In this document: in pieces, positions 1 through 5,049 of the stretch
Layout: each line of letters starts with the position of its first letter
How positions within the stretch are numbered: the stretch's first letter is position 1
Origin: Cyanobacteria bacterium UBA8803
GTDB taxonomy: Bacteria > Cyanobacteriota > Cyanobacteriia > Cyanobacteriales > Coleofasciculaceae
NCBI GenBank assembly: GCA_003505715.1
Contig: DNXU01000468.1
Location: forward strand, 1 to 5,518
Length of the DNA stretch: 5,518 nt
Direction: 5' to 3'
Program-made: the position numbers and the translations under genes
The notes under the pieces: model-generated
Seen by the model: the letters and a program-made list of their open reading frames with translations, nothing else
Database searches by the model: none
What the model was told of the DNA's origin: nothing

Positions 1-2
1 AC

Positions 3-50
3 CCCCTCACCCCCTCATCCCCTCACTCCCTCATCCCCTCACTCCCTCAT
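3..50. repeat. Octamer tandem repeat, six copies
   Basis: Six head-to-tail octamers of the form YCCCTCAY fill this stretch. Units ending in C and units ending in T alternate, so the larger period is 16 bases. The array probably continues left of the window. It ends 5 bases from the stop codon of the minus-strand gene at 56-646, so it lies in that gene's 3' untranslated region, where the RNA would read as G-rich GAGGGRWG-like units. No terminator stem is visible inside it. Confidence 0.85.
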
Positions 51-55
51 CTCTC

Positions 56-646
56 CTATACAGTTAGCTGCACCATTGTAGTCACTGCCACCATCTCTGC
101 ATCTTTTTGCAATCTCTCAAACTTCCAGCCTAACTTGGCTAGATAATCTTGTTTCATAGTTATCAGCCCTAACCCAGAACTTTTACCGCTCTCGTCTAAA
201 GCACTTTTTTCTAATTGCTGAATATATAACTCCGCTGGATCTGAGTTAATTAGCTCTTGAATAAAGGATTGAAACTTATCGGAGGCTTGGCAACATATAC
301 TGTTAGTTACAAAAAGTACCACTGTAAAGTTTGTCTCTTCAAGTAAATGCAGCCCAAATCTGATGGGATAGTTTGAGGTTTCGTCGTTAAATTTCATCGC
401 ATTCTCTAGCAACTCATTAGCAATGTAACTAACAGCACTTTTAATTTCTACTTGCCGTTCCTGAGTGCTAGGATCGTCCTCACTAATAGGAAAAAACGTC
501 GTTAGGTAATCGGCCACAAAATCAGCTGACAAACCATTATTACGCCAACGATGCTTGATGGGCACCGAACTCGGCGAGAACCCAAGAATTAAAAATTCTT
601 GATCCGAAGGTAGGTTTTCTCTAAATTCACCGAATATTTGAGTCAT
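56..646 (-). CDS. Histidine-kinase-like ATP-binding protein, SiaB/DUF6272-like
   Basis: A 196-residue soluble protein without signal peptide or membrane segment. Seen: an N-box-like helix NELLENAMKF at residues 77-86 (E78 and N82 in the positions that bind Mg-ATP in GHKL ATPases), a strand FVTNSI at 112-117, and a glycine loop SSGLGLITM at 156-164 followed by a helix ending KLGW (171-174). This order fits the single-domain HATPase proteins of the SiaB/DUF6272 group and the anti-sigma-factor kinases, which act in partner-switching with STAS or SiaC-like proteins. The classical DxGxG Asp of the G1 box is not evident after the 112-117 strand, so nucleotide binding or kinase activity may be atypical. 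No sensor or phospho-accepting His domain is attached. Start ATG at 646 has no good Shine-Dalgarno sequence; the bases just upstream are two copies of a GTGAATT-type heptamer. The neighbours give no partner gene, although one could lie left of the window. The fold assignment is fairly safe, the family name less so. Confidence 0.7.
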   Translation of the reverse strand: MTQIFGEFRENLPSDQEFLILGFSPSSVPIKHRWRNNGLSADFVADYLTTFFPISEDDPSTQERQVEIKSAVSYIANELLENAMKFNDETSNYPIRFGLHLLEETNFTVVLFVTNSICCQASDKFQSFIQELINSDPAELYIQQLEKSALDESGKSSGLGLITMKQDYLAKLGWKFERLQKDAEMVAVTTMVQLTV

Positions 647-650
647 GACA

Positions 651-664
651 ATTCACAATTCACG
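651..664. repeat. Two heptamer copies upstream of a start codon
   Basis: ATTCACA is followed directly by ATTCACG, and a related CCTTCACG comes next. The copies lie 4 bases upstream of the minus-strand ATG at 646, exactly where a ribosome binding site would be. That gene therefore has no recognisable Shine-Dalgarno sequence. Confidence 0.5.
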
Positions 665-727
665 CCTTCACGCCTGCAAAAGATTAAGTTACCCTGTGTT
701 TCATCTTATTCACGGAACTGAACTGCA

Positions 728-772
728 ACCGGGAAATTTTCAATCCACCCTTAATTTAAAAAATTTTCCGGT
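728..772. repeat. Imperfect 13-bp inverted repeat
   Basis: ACCGGGAAATTTT at 728-740 is mirrored by AAAATTTTCCGGT at 760-772, with one mismatched position in 13 and a 19-base spacer. There is no T-run beyond either arm, so it is not an obvious intrinsic terminator. It could be a remnant of a small element or an operator-like site; no function is assigned. Confidence 0.5.
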
Positions 773-910
773 ATTCCCTTCTAGCCGAATCTCGTGATTG
801 GCGAAAGGAAAATGCCTGATTTTTGTTGTTAATTTAGATCCCGTTGCTGGAGGGACTTATCCTATAGCCTCAATTGTATCTGAAAGCTTGTATCCAGCTC
901 TGTTAATGAA

Positions 911-958
911 TGCATCCCAAGGGGTGCAATAAGCCTGCTCTAGACAGGTTTTGTTTAT
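911..958 (+). terminator. Two small hairpins followed by a T-rich run
   Basis: TGCATCC at 911-917 pairs with GGGTGCA at 922-928 (one G-U pair). CCTG at 934-937 pairs with CAGG at 945-948 and is followed directly by TTTTGTTT. The layout resembles a weak plus-strand intrinsic terminator. However, no plus-strand gene is recognisable upstream, so it could instead be the 3' end of an unannotated small RNA or chance structure. Confidence 0.25.
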
Positions 959-990
959 ATAGTCCCAGACTAGCAACGTTATGATGCTCC

Positions 991-1017
991 CTCTGGCGAT
1001 CGCAGGAAGTGCCAGAG
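991..1017. repeat. Perfect 7-bp hairpin containing a HIP1 site
   Basis: CTCTGGC at 991-997 is the exact inverse of GCCAGAG at 1011-1017, with a 13-base loop. The octamer GCGATCGC spans 996-1003, overlapping the left arm and loop. A run of five T lies at 1026-1030, 8 bases past the right arm, which is too far for a normal terminator. Confidence 0.4.
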
Positions 1018-1120
1018 AATCCCTATTTTTGTTTCATGACCAGCAACATGATATCATCAAACGCTTTTTGAGAGCCAATAAGTTGCGGCACTGCCAGTAT
1101 TGGTATAATTAGCCTGTTGA

Positions 1121-1150
1121 CCAATTACCAATTACCAATTACCAATTACC
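1121..1150. repeat. Heptamer tandem repeat CCAATTA, four copies
   Basis: Four perfect copies of CCAATTA (1121-1148) plus two bases of a fifth. Arrays of 7-base units are the class called STRR (short tandemly repeated repetitive sequences) in cyanobacteria. There is no spacer between units, so it is not a CRISPR array. Confidence 0.9.
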
Positions 1151-1218
1151 ATCTATTAAATTTACTTATCAACCTAGCTCCGGGAGATCCCACTTCCTGA
1201 CATCGCTCCTTGCTAGTT

Positions 1219-1334
1219 CAGGACTTACGCAACTACCCTTCGGCTATGCTCAAGGTAAACTCCATATATATTGGTCATGGTGCGTGAGTTACCCCATAAC
1301 ACACCCCACTAATAGGGGCTGTGCGTAAGTCCTA
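1219..1334. mobile_element. MITE-like element, 116 bp, 12-bp terminal inverted repeats
   Basis: AGGACTTACGCA at 1220-1231 and TGCGTAAGTCCT at 1322-1333 are perfect inverted repeats. One base outside each lies the direct repeat TAGTT (1214-1218 and 1335-1339), a candidate 5-bp target duplication. No transposase is encoded. Inside are a degenerate third copy of the end sequence (TGCGTGAGTT, 1281-1290), a small stem around 1234-1257 (TACCCTT against AAGGTA) and CCCC/GGGG at 1304-1307 and 1315-1318. Similar GCGTAAGTCCT ends recur in cyanobacterial genomes as far as I recall; I cannot name the parent IS. Confidence 0.65.
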
Positions 1335-1415
1335 TAGTTTAAACTCAGGGTTATGGCAATGGGTAGCGATCTGGGAAAACTATCCAGTTTTTAAATTAGG
1401 GTGTTTTCTTAGCAT

Positions 1416-1420
1416 GAGGA
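1416..1420 (+). promoter_or_regulatory. Ribosome binding site GAGGA for the Uma2 gene
   Basis: GAGGA ends 10 bases before the ATG at 1431. It is one of the few purine-rich Shine-Dalgarno matches in the window and supports that start. Confidence 0.55.
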
Positions 1421-1430
1421 ATTTTCAGCA

Positions 1431-2059
1431 ATGGTTACTTCCACTCCGGTAATTTTGAATTTAAAGAATGTAGACTTAAGCGACGAGCAATTTTATCAAC
1501 TCTGCCAAGTAAATCAAAATTGGCAACTCGAACGAACTGCTAAAGGAGAATTAGTAATTATGCCTCCCGTCGGTGGAGTCAGTGGAAATCGAGAAGCCGA
1601 TTTAAACGGCCCACTTTGGTTATGGAATCGTCAAACTCAACTGGGAAGAGTCTTTAGTTCTTCTGTATTTCGCTTACCCAATGGTGGAGACCGTTCTCCC
1701 GATGTCGCTTGGGTCACCAACGAATGCTGGGAATCATTAACACTAGAAGAACAAGAAAAATTTCCTCCCTTATGCCCTGATTTTGTCATAGAATTGCGTT
1801 CTCGCACCGACTCCCTAACCCAATTACAAGAAAAAATGCAGGAATATCTCAACAGTGGTTTACGATTATAGCCTTTCTCGTGGTCGTGAGGTACAAATTG
1901 AAAGCTGAAAGGTTTAAATCAAAGACTCTGGTGTACCTCACGATAGTGGGAACCGCTATAGGTTGGTTAATTAATCCTCAAGGACAACAAGTAGAAATTT
2001 ATCGTTTAAATCAGATCGCTGAAATTGTACATTTACCTGCAAGCTTATCAGGAGAAGAT
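1431..2059 (+). pseudogene. Uma2-family (DUF820) endonuclease, broken by a MITE
   Basis: Uma2 proteins have a PD-(D/E)XK restriction-endonuclease fold and are greatly expanded in cyanobacteria; their cellular role is poorly known. Residues 1-146 (1431-1868) are intact: the N-terminal ELVIMPP strand (40-46), SPDVAWV (89-95, catalytic D91), PDFVIELRS (116-124, E121) and the EKMQEYLNSG helix (134-143). At 1869 a 90-bp element brings an immediate in-frame TAG (1869-1871). The protein resumes after the element at 1961 with GWLINPQGQQVEIYRL and runs to LSGED at 2059. Removing 1869-1960 (92 bases) joins TTA to GGT in frame, giving the family's usual GLRLGWLINP. The normal C-terminal segment (typically a VLPGF...LDL strand) is absent: after 2059 the reading frame continues into unrelated residues to a TAG at 2182. 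There are thus two lesions. A 146-residue truncated product from 1431-1871 may still be made, with the catalytic residues but without the last strands. Confidence 0.88.
1867..1960. mobile_element. MITE, 90 bp, inserted in the Uma2 gene with TA duplication
   Basis: The element proper is 1869-1958, flanked by TA at 1867-1868 and TA at 1959-1960. Its ends are TAGC and GCTA. A 12-bp perfect inverted repeat lies 11 bases further in (TCGTGAGGTACA at 1884-1895, its inverse at 1932-1943). The 11-base segments between are only partly complementary, so the folded form is a long hairpin with an internal loop and a 36-base tip. TA target duplication is characteristic of IS630/Tc1/mariner-type transposition, so a transposase of that kind acting in trans is the inferred source. 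The boundaries are firm because excising element plus one TA restores the host frame. Confidence 0.85.
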
Positions 2060-2203
2060 GAGCATCAGGTAAGCGATCGCTCGATTCCGGTTGCCAGTGG
2101 CTTTCTCCGACAGAAACACGGGTACGTTGATATCATGCTCCCGTCCCGTGTAACGATGGAACATATCCAGCATCCGTTTTAGGCGTTCAGTTGCTCCATT
2201 GCC
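2060..2203 (-). pseudogene. Possible coding remnant of unknown family
   Basis: This is the stretch that replaces the Uma2 C-terminus. Read on the minus strand it is open for 48 codons, with protein-like composition: [15 protein letters not shown], then [18 protein letters not shown], then RNRAIAYLM. The pattern is a basic amphipathic helix, a strand and another helix. It has no start signal and begins just after TAA and TAG stops, in the same frame as the MinD-like gene upstream. I do not recognise the family. It could be a fragment of a decayed gene or transposase, or simply a long antisense frame. The plus-strand reading (40 codons to 2182) looks less protein-like. Confidence 0.3.
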
Positions 2204-2214
2204 CTAAGCTTAGG
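2203..2214. repeat. 12-bp perfect palindrome over a stop codon
   Basis: CCTAAGCTTAGG is its own inverse and contains the TAA stop (2212-2210) of the minus-strand MinD-like gene. As RNA it could only form a 4-bp stem with a 4-base loop, and no U-run follows, so it is not a classical terminator. Confidence 0.6.
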
Positions 2215-2965
2215 CCATAATCTGCTGCGCTACCTTTCTAAATTCTTGGGTCACCGGATGATCCGGGTGCCTGACACAGAAAACACCTTCGCTAGCTAGC
2301 TCCACCAGATCTTCCGATAAGGGAAACACACCTGCTACGGGTAGTTGGTAAGTTTCTTCTACTTTTTGACGCAGGGCATCAAAATTTAGTTTGCTCAATG
2401 CCTTATTCACCGCCAGTAGGATCTTGCGCACTTTCAACTGTTTCGCCACATCAACAGTTACCGCCGTGCCTTGGTAGTCTTGTTTATCGGGGCGCAAAAT
2501 CAAAATCAAGATATGGGAGATGGCAATAGAAAGGAAAGTCTCTTTTGACAACCCTGGGTGGGTATCGATGAAGAGGTAGTCGAGTTGCAGACCCTTAACC
2601 AACTTACGAAACCCATCATGGAGCAAGCTAACATCATAACCGTCCTTGAGGATGCGAGCGATGTCGTCAGCTTTGACGCTAGAGGGAACCATAAAAATCT
2701 TGCCCTCGCCTGTTAAGCCGATATTAGCACTGACCTCATAGGCAGCATCTTCAATCCGGCTTTCCCCCCAGAGAAAGTTATTAAGGGTCTTGCCCATGTT
2801 TTCTGGCTGTAGACCGAAAAGATTGTGAATTCCGGGGGAAGGAATGTCGGTGTCAACCACACCGACTCGATTCCCTTGCAGGGCAACTGTTGTTGCCAGG
2901 TTGGCTGTAAAGTTAGATTTCCCAGTTCCACCTCGGTAGGAGTGAATTGAAACGACTTTAGGCAT
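2210..2965 (-). CDS. MinD/ParA-like ATPase with arginine-variant Walker A
   Basis: A 251-residue cytosolic P-loop ATPase of the SIMIBI/MinD-ParA class, whose members dimerise on ATP and position or regulate other proteins. Seen: Walker A RGGTGKSN at 11-18 (P-loop K16, S17), switch I/Walker A' VVDTDIPSPGI at 36-46 (D38, D40), Walker B LFIDTHPG at 131-138 (D134), and an NK nucleotide-base motif in LLAVNK at 183-188. The signature lysine that normally opens the deviant Walker A (KGGxGKT/S) is arginine R11, which may alter cross-dimer ATP contacts. The C-terminus (VTQEFRKVAQQIMA) lacks the amphipathic membrane helix of true MinD, and no MinC/MinE or ParB gene is nearby, so division-site or plasmid-partition roles are not supported. 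Start ATG at 2965 has no clear Shine-Dalgarno sequence. The gene diverges from plsC and converges on the Uma2 remnant. The class is certain, the cargo unknown. Confidence 0.88.
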   Translation of the reverse strand: MPKVVSIHSYRGGTGKSNFTANLATTVALQGNRVGVVDTDIPSPGIHNLFGLQPENMGKTLNNFLWGESRIEDAAYEVSANIGLTGEGKIFMVPSSVKADDIARILKDGYDVSLLHDGFRKLVKGLQLDYLFIDTHPGLSKETFLSIAISHILILILRPDKQDYQGTAVTVDVAKQLKVRKILLAVNKALSKLNFDALRQKVEETYQLPVAGVFPLSEDLVELASEGVFCVRHPDHPVTQEFRKVAQQIMA

Positions 2966-3156
2966 TGCTATGTAAGTTCACGAGTTAAGAGAGCCGCATC
3001 GCGTTTGTGACCCTGATTTAAAAATACGAGGCTACTACGCTTCCGTACTATTATGGTTTAATCAATCAAATGCTGACTCTGTTCAATCGCCCTCAATTTC
3101 ACCTCCTTAAACACTACATTATCTACATTGCAACAAGACTTATCTCTAGGATTTTT
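2966..3156. promoter_or_regulatory. Divergent upstream region between the MinD-like gene and plsC
   Basis: Two genes point away from this spacer, so promoters for both should lie here. On the plus strand TATTAT (3049-3054) is a plausible -10 element, but no convincing -35 box sits 16-18 bases upstream. Bases 3070-3156 are open in the plsC frame from an ATG at 3070, but probably form its leader (see plsC). No operator-like palindrome is evident. Confidence 0.35.
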
Positions 3157-3795
3157 GTGACTAGAAGCCGCGAACCTTTTGCTAGCCTACTACTCTACCA
3201 TGCCTTCAAATGGTCGGTAGTCAGTCCCGTACTTCATGTTTACCTGCAAGGTCGAATTTACGGTGCCGAACAGGTGCCGAGGCAAGGCCCTTTGATCGTA
3301 GCCAGCAACCATGCCAGTGACTTTGATCCCCCAATTGTGTCCAATTGCCTACAGCGCCCAGTGGCGTTCATGGCTAAAGAGGAATTATTTCGTATCCCCA
3401 TTTTAAAACAAGCCATTAAGCTGTATGGGGCTTACCCAGTGAAGCGAGGGGCGGCAGATCGCAGTGCCATTCGTGCTGCACTTGATTGTCTGTCCGAGGG
3501 ATGGGCTGTCGGGGTGTTTTTAGAAGGCACGCGCACTATCGACGCTCGAATTAACAACCCAAAGTTGGGGGCAGCCTTAATTGCTGCTAAAGCCCAAGTG
3601 CCACTGCTTCCTGTGAGTTTGTGGGGCACTCAGGCTATTTTCCAAAAAGGATCGCCCATCCCACAACCCGTCCCTGTAACGGTGCGGATCGGGAAGCTTA
3701 TCGATCCCCCTACCTCAACCACACGAGAAGTTTTAGAGGCCGTGACCCAAAAGTGTACGGCAGCGATTCATGCTCTTCATGATATGGGAAGGTAG
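3157..3795 (+). CDS. plsC: 1-acyl-sn-glycerol-3-phosphate acyltransferase (PlsC family)
   Basis: Acylates lysophosphatidic acid to phosphatidic acid at the membrane, the second acylation in glycerolipid synthesis. From the GTG at 3157 the protein has 212 residues and shows the acyltransferase blocks in order: NHASDFD at 51-57 (catalytic H52 and D57 of the HX4D motif), a basic GAYPVKRG segment at 91-98, FLEGTR at 121-126 and VPLLPVSLWG at 148-157. I prefer GTG 3157 because cyanobacterial homologues, as I recall them, begin close to REPFASLLLYH, and because AGGA at 3148-3151 stands 5 bases before it. An in-frame ATG at 3070 would add 29 hydrophobic-basic residues, has no Shine-Dalgarno sequence and cannot be excluded. 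No long transmembrane span is visible; such enzymes bind the membrane peripherally. Cyanobacteria carry several PlsC paralogues, so the exact acyl preference is unknown. DUF2288 follows 34 bases downstream on the same strand, probably co-transcribed. Confidence 0.92.
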   Translation: MTRSREPFASLLLYHAFKWSVVSPVLHVYLQGRIYGAEQVPRQGPLIVASNHASDFDPPIVSNCLQRPVAFMAKEELFRIPILKQAIKLYGAYPVKRGAADRSAIRAALDCLSEGWAVGVFLEGTRTIDARINNPKLGAALIAAKAQVPLLPVSLWGTQAIFQKGSPIPQPVPVTVRIGKLIDPPTSTTREVLEAVTQKCTAAIHALHDMGR

Positions 3796-3829
3796 AATAT
3801 TTAGAACTTAAATTAAATTTTGGCGACCA

Positions 3830-4123
3830 ATGCAGGACTTTAGAGCCGAATTAGCAGAAAATCTTGATGAAGCCCAGTGGGATTGGTTAAAACCCCACCT
3901 CCAGCGCGATCGCCTTTTAGTTGTTCATCAAGAGTTAGATTTGCTGGATGTAGGAGTAGCGATCGCAGGCGATGACACCCTATCAGTACAGCATTGGATT
4001 ACTAACCAACAACTGCACAAACCTTTCCCAGAGCAACTCACAGATTGGAACAACGACCAAACCAAACGCTTCCACGCTCTAATCGTACAACCCTACATTT
4101 TAGTGCAAGAATTAGCTACTTAA
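3830..4123 (+). CDS. DUF2288 family protein
   Basis: A 97-residue acidic protein without signal or membrane segment that I recognise as DUF2288, a small family of unknown function seen in cyanobacteria and some proteobacteria. Landmarks are the N-terminal helix (M)QDFRAELAENLDEAQWDWL (residues 2-20), HLQRDRLLVV at 23-32, LDLLDVGVAIAGDD at 36-49, the VQHWI helix at 53-57, and the C-terminal KRFHALIVQPYILVQE at 79-94. Length and all blocks are as expected for a complete member. Two HIP1 octamers fall inside the gene (3906-3913, 3959-3966). No Shine-Dalgarno motif precedes the ATG. It starts 34 bases after plsC with no terminator between, so translation from a plsC transcript is likely. A heptamer array begins 4 bases after its stop codon. 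No catalytic motif can be named. Confidence 0.88.
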   Translation: MQDFRAELAENLDEAQWDWLKPHLQRDRLLVVHQELDLLDVGVAIAGDDTLSVQHWITNQQLHKPFPEQLTDWNNDQTKRFHALIVQPYILVQELAT

Positions 4124-4126
4124 GAA

Positions 4127-4161
4127 TGAATGGGTAATGGCTAATGGTTAATAGGTAATGG
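4127..4161. repeat. Heptamer tandem repeat NTAATGG, five degenerate copies
   Basis: TGAATGG, GTAATGG, CTAATGG, TTAATAG and GTAATGG follow one another without spacers. The array starts 4 bases after the DUF2288 stop codon. Confidence 0.8.
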
Positions 4162-4199
4162 GTAAGAATATAACCAATAAAATAATCACCGCTTGCCAA

Positions 4200-4255
4200 C
4201 GAACAACGAACAACAAACAACAAACAACAAACAACAAACAACGAACAACGAACAA
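4200..4255. repeat. Heptamer tandem repeat CRAACAA, eight copies
   Basis: Eight perfect-register copies: two CGAACAA, four CAAACAA, two CGAACAA, so the variant order is symmetric. The array ends at 4255 and the stop codon of the minus-strand YdcF-like gene occupies 4256-4258. The array is therefore the first 56 bases of that gene's 3' untranslated region, where it reads TTGTTYG repeats. Confidence 0.92.
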
Positions 4256-4882
4256 TTATTTTTTCAAAACGCTTGATGTCTGACCAAGGGTAGCACCTGT
4301 ATGGCCAGTCGTTACCCAAAGTATGGCTCTTGCACCATCGCGCAGGCATTTTTCAATCGGTTCAGGTTCGCGTCCTGAAAGAACAGGTACGGGTTTGAGC
4401 ATAATTCCCCTACTGCCAAACACAATTTCACCTATCGTTCGAGCGCGGCGCATGTGGTCGTCAGAGGTAATCAAATAGACGCTATCAATCCCCTCAGCTT
4501 GCAATTTATCTACTAAAGTGGTGAAGTTGGTCACTGTATCTGTTGCCTGACGGTCGATATGTAAGCGATTTCGGGGAATCCCAGCTTTAGCAAAAACTTT
4601 TTTAGTATACCATTCCGGGCTACCCGAAGAGACCCAGATATGGAGTTGTGGGTGCTGCTGAGCAAACTTAGCAGCAAACAGTTCGCGTTCTTCTTCCCCT
4701 CCTAAAACTAAAATAGCTTCCGGTTGTACAAAATAGCTTTTAACTTGCTTGTAGCCACAGATCAGCGCAACCGCCAACAGCGGTAACACCCAGGAAAATA
4801 ATCGAAAGTTAAAGCGCCGAGGTTGTGAAGACAAGCCTTGCCGCTGGCTGGAAGAAATGCTCAAAAGCATGAACGAACACAT
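4256..4882 (-). CDS. Membrane-anchored YdcF/DUF218 (ElyC-SanA-like) protein
   Basis: A 208-residue protein of the DUF218 superfamily, which includes E. coli YdcF, SanA and ElyC; members are linked to envelope integrity, but the reaction is unproven. Seen: a basic N-terminus (R22, R23, R27), one transmembrane helix about residues 28-43 (SWVLPLLAVALICGY), then the Rossmann-like domain: AILVLGGEEER at 56-66, a strand and loop LHIWVSSGSPEW at 80-91, the DRQATDTVTNF motif at 110-120 matching the family's conserved Thr/Asn loop, and YLITSDDHMRRA at 136-147 matching the conserved T-S-x-x-H-M-x-R-A signature. The positive-inside rule puts the domain outside the cytoplasmic membrane. Start ATG 4882 or the ATG at 4870 (residue 5) are both possible; neither has a Shine-Dalgarno sequence. 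It converges on DUF2288 with repeat arrays between, and its stop codon directly touches an eight-copy heptamer array. Confidence 0.85.
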   Translation of the reverse strand: MCSFMLLSISSSQRQGLSSQPRRFNFRLFSWVLPLLAVALICGYKQVKSYFVQPEAILVLGGEEERELFAAKFAQQHPQLHIWVSSGSPEWYTKKVFAKAGIPRNRLHIDRQATDTVTNFTTLVDKLQAEGIDSVYLITSDDHMRRARTIGEIVFGSRGIMLKPVPVLSGREPEPIEKCLRDGARAILWVTTGHTGATLGQTSSVLKK

Positions 4883-4915
4883 GAATCAGGTGGTATTGAG
4901 GAAGAACCTCGTTTT

Positions 4916-4943
4916 GCTAATGGCTAATAGCGAATAGCTAATT
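4916..4943. repeat. Heptamer tandem repeat GCTAATR, four copies
   Basis: GCTAATG, GCTAATA, GCGAATA and GCTAATT in register. AGCCATTAGC at 4964-4973 is the exact inverse of GCTAATGGCT at 4916-4925, giving a 10-bp inverted repeat with a 38-base spacer. It lies in the leader region of the minus-strand YdcF-like gene. Confidence 0.8.
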
Positions 4944-5049
4944 GTTTGTTCTGGATTGTCATGAGCCATTAGCCACGCACAATTGCCCAAACAATCACAA
5001 GGTAACAGTCTAAAGGTACTGCTAGCTGATGCGCAATCCATCACTCACA

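Larger units (their letters stand above)
647..1430. other. Gene-free spacer with repeats and hairpins
   Basis: I see no convincing coding region on either strand; open stretches are under about 40 codons and resemble no protein. The spacer holds an imperfect inverted repeat (728-772), two small hairpins (911-948), a HIP1-containing hairpin (991-1017), a heptamer array (1121-1150) and a MITE-like element (1219-1334). It must also carry the upstream signals of the genes on both sides, which diverge from here, but no clear -35/-10 pair stands out. Confidence 0.6.

Noticed and set aside
1637..1852. Minus-strand open frame inside the Uma2 gene
   Set aside because: It is antisense to clearly conserved Uma2 coding sequence and its own translation is low-complexity and unrecognisable.
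1880..2182. Plus-strand open frame of 100 codons as a separate gene
   Set aside because: Its first 27 codons are MITE sequence, the next 33 are the Uma2 C-terminal part, and the tail is unrelated DNA. It is a chance frame over a broken gene.
2713..2931. Second minus-strand frame inside the MinD-like gene
   Set aside because: It is an alternative frame of a gene with intact Walker motifs; no protein family is recognised.
2210..2965. Assignment as minD or parA proper
   Set aside because: There is no membrane-targeting C-terminus, no minC/minE or parB neighbour, and an altered Walker A; only the superfamily is supported.
3432..3629. Minus-strand frame inside plsC
   Set aside because: It is antisense to the acyltransferase motif region, a shadow of the real gene.
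4127..4255. CRISPR array
   Set aside because: The units are 7 bases and contiguous, with no unique spacers and no cas genes.
4116..4349. Minus-strand frame of 77 codons across the heptamer arrays
   Set aside because: Much of it is translated repeat (runs of FVVCCLLFVV type), and it overlaps the YdcF-like gene in another frame.
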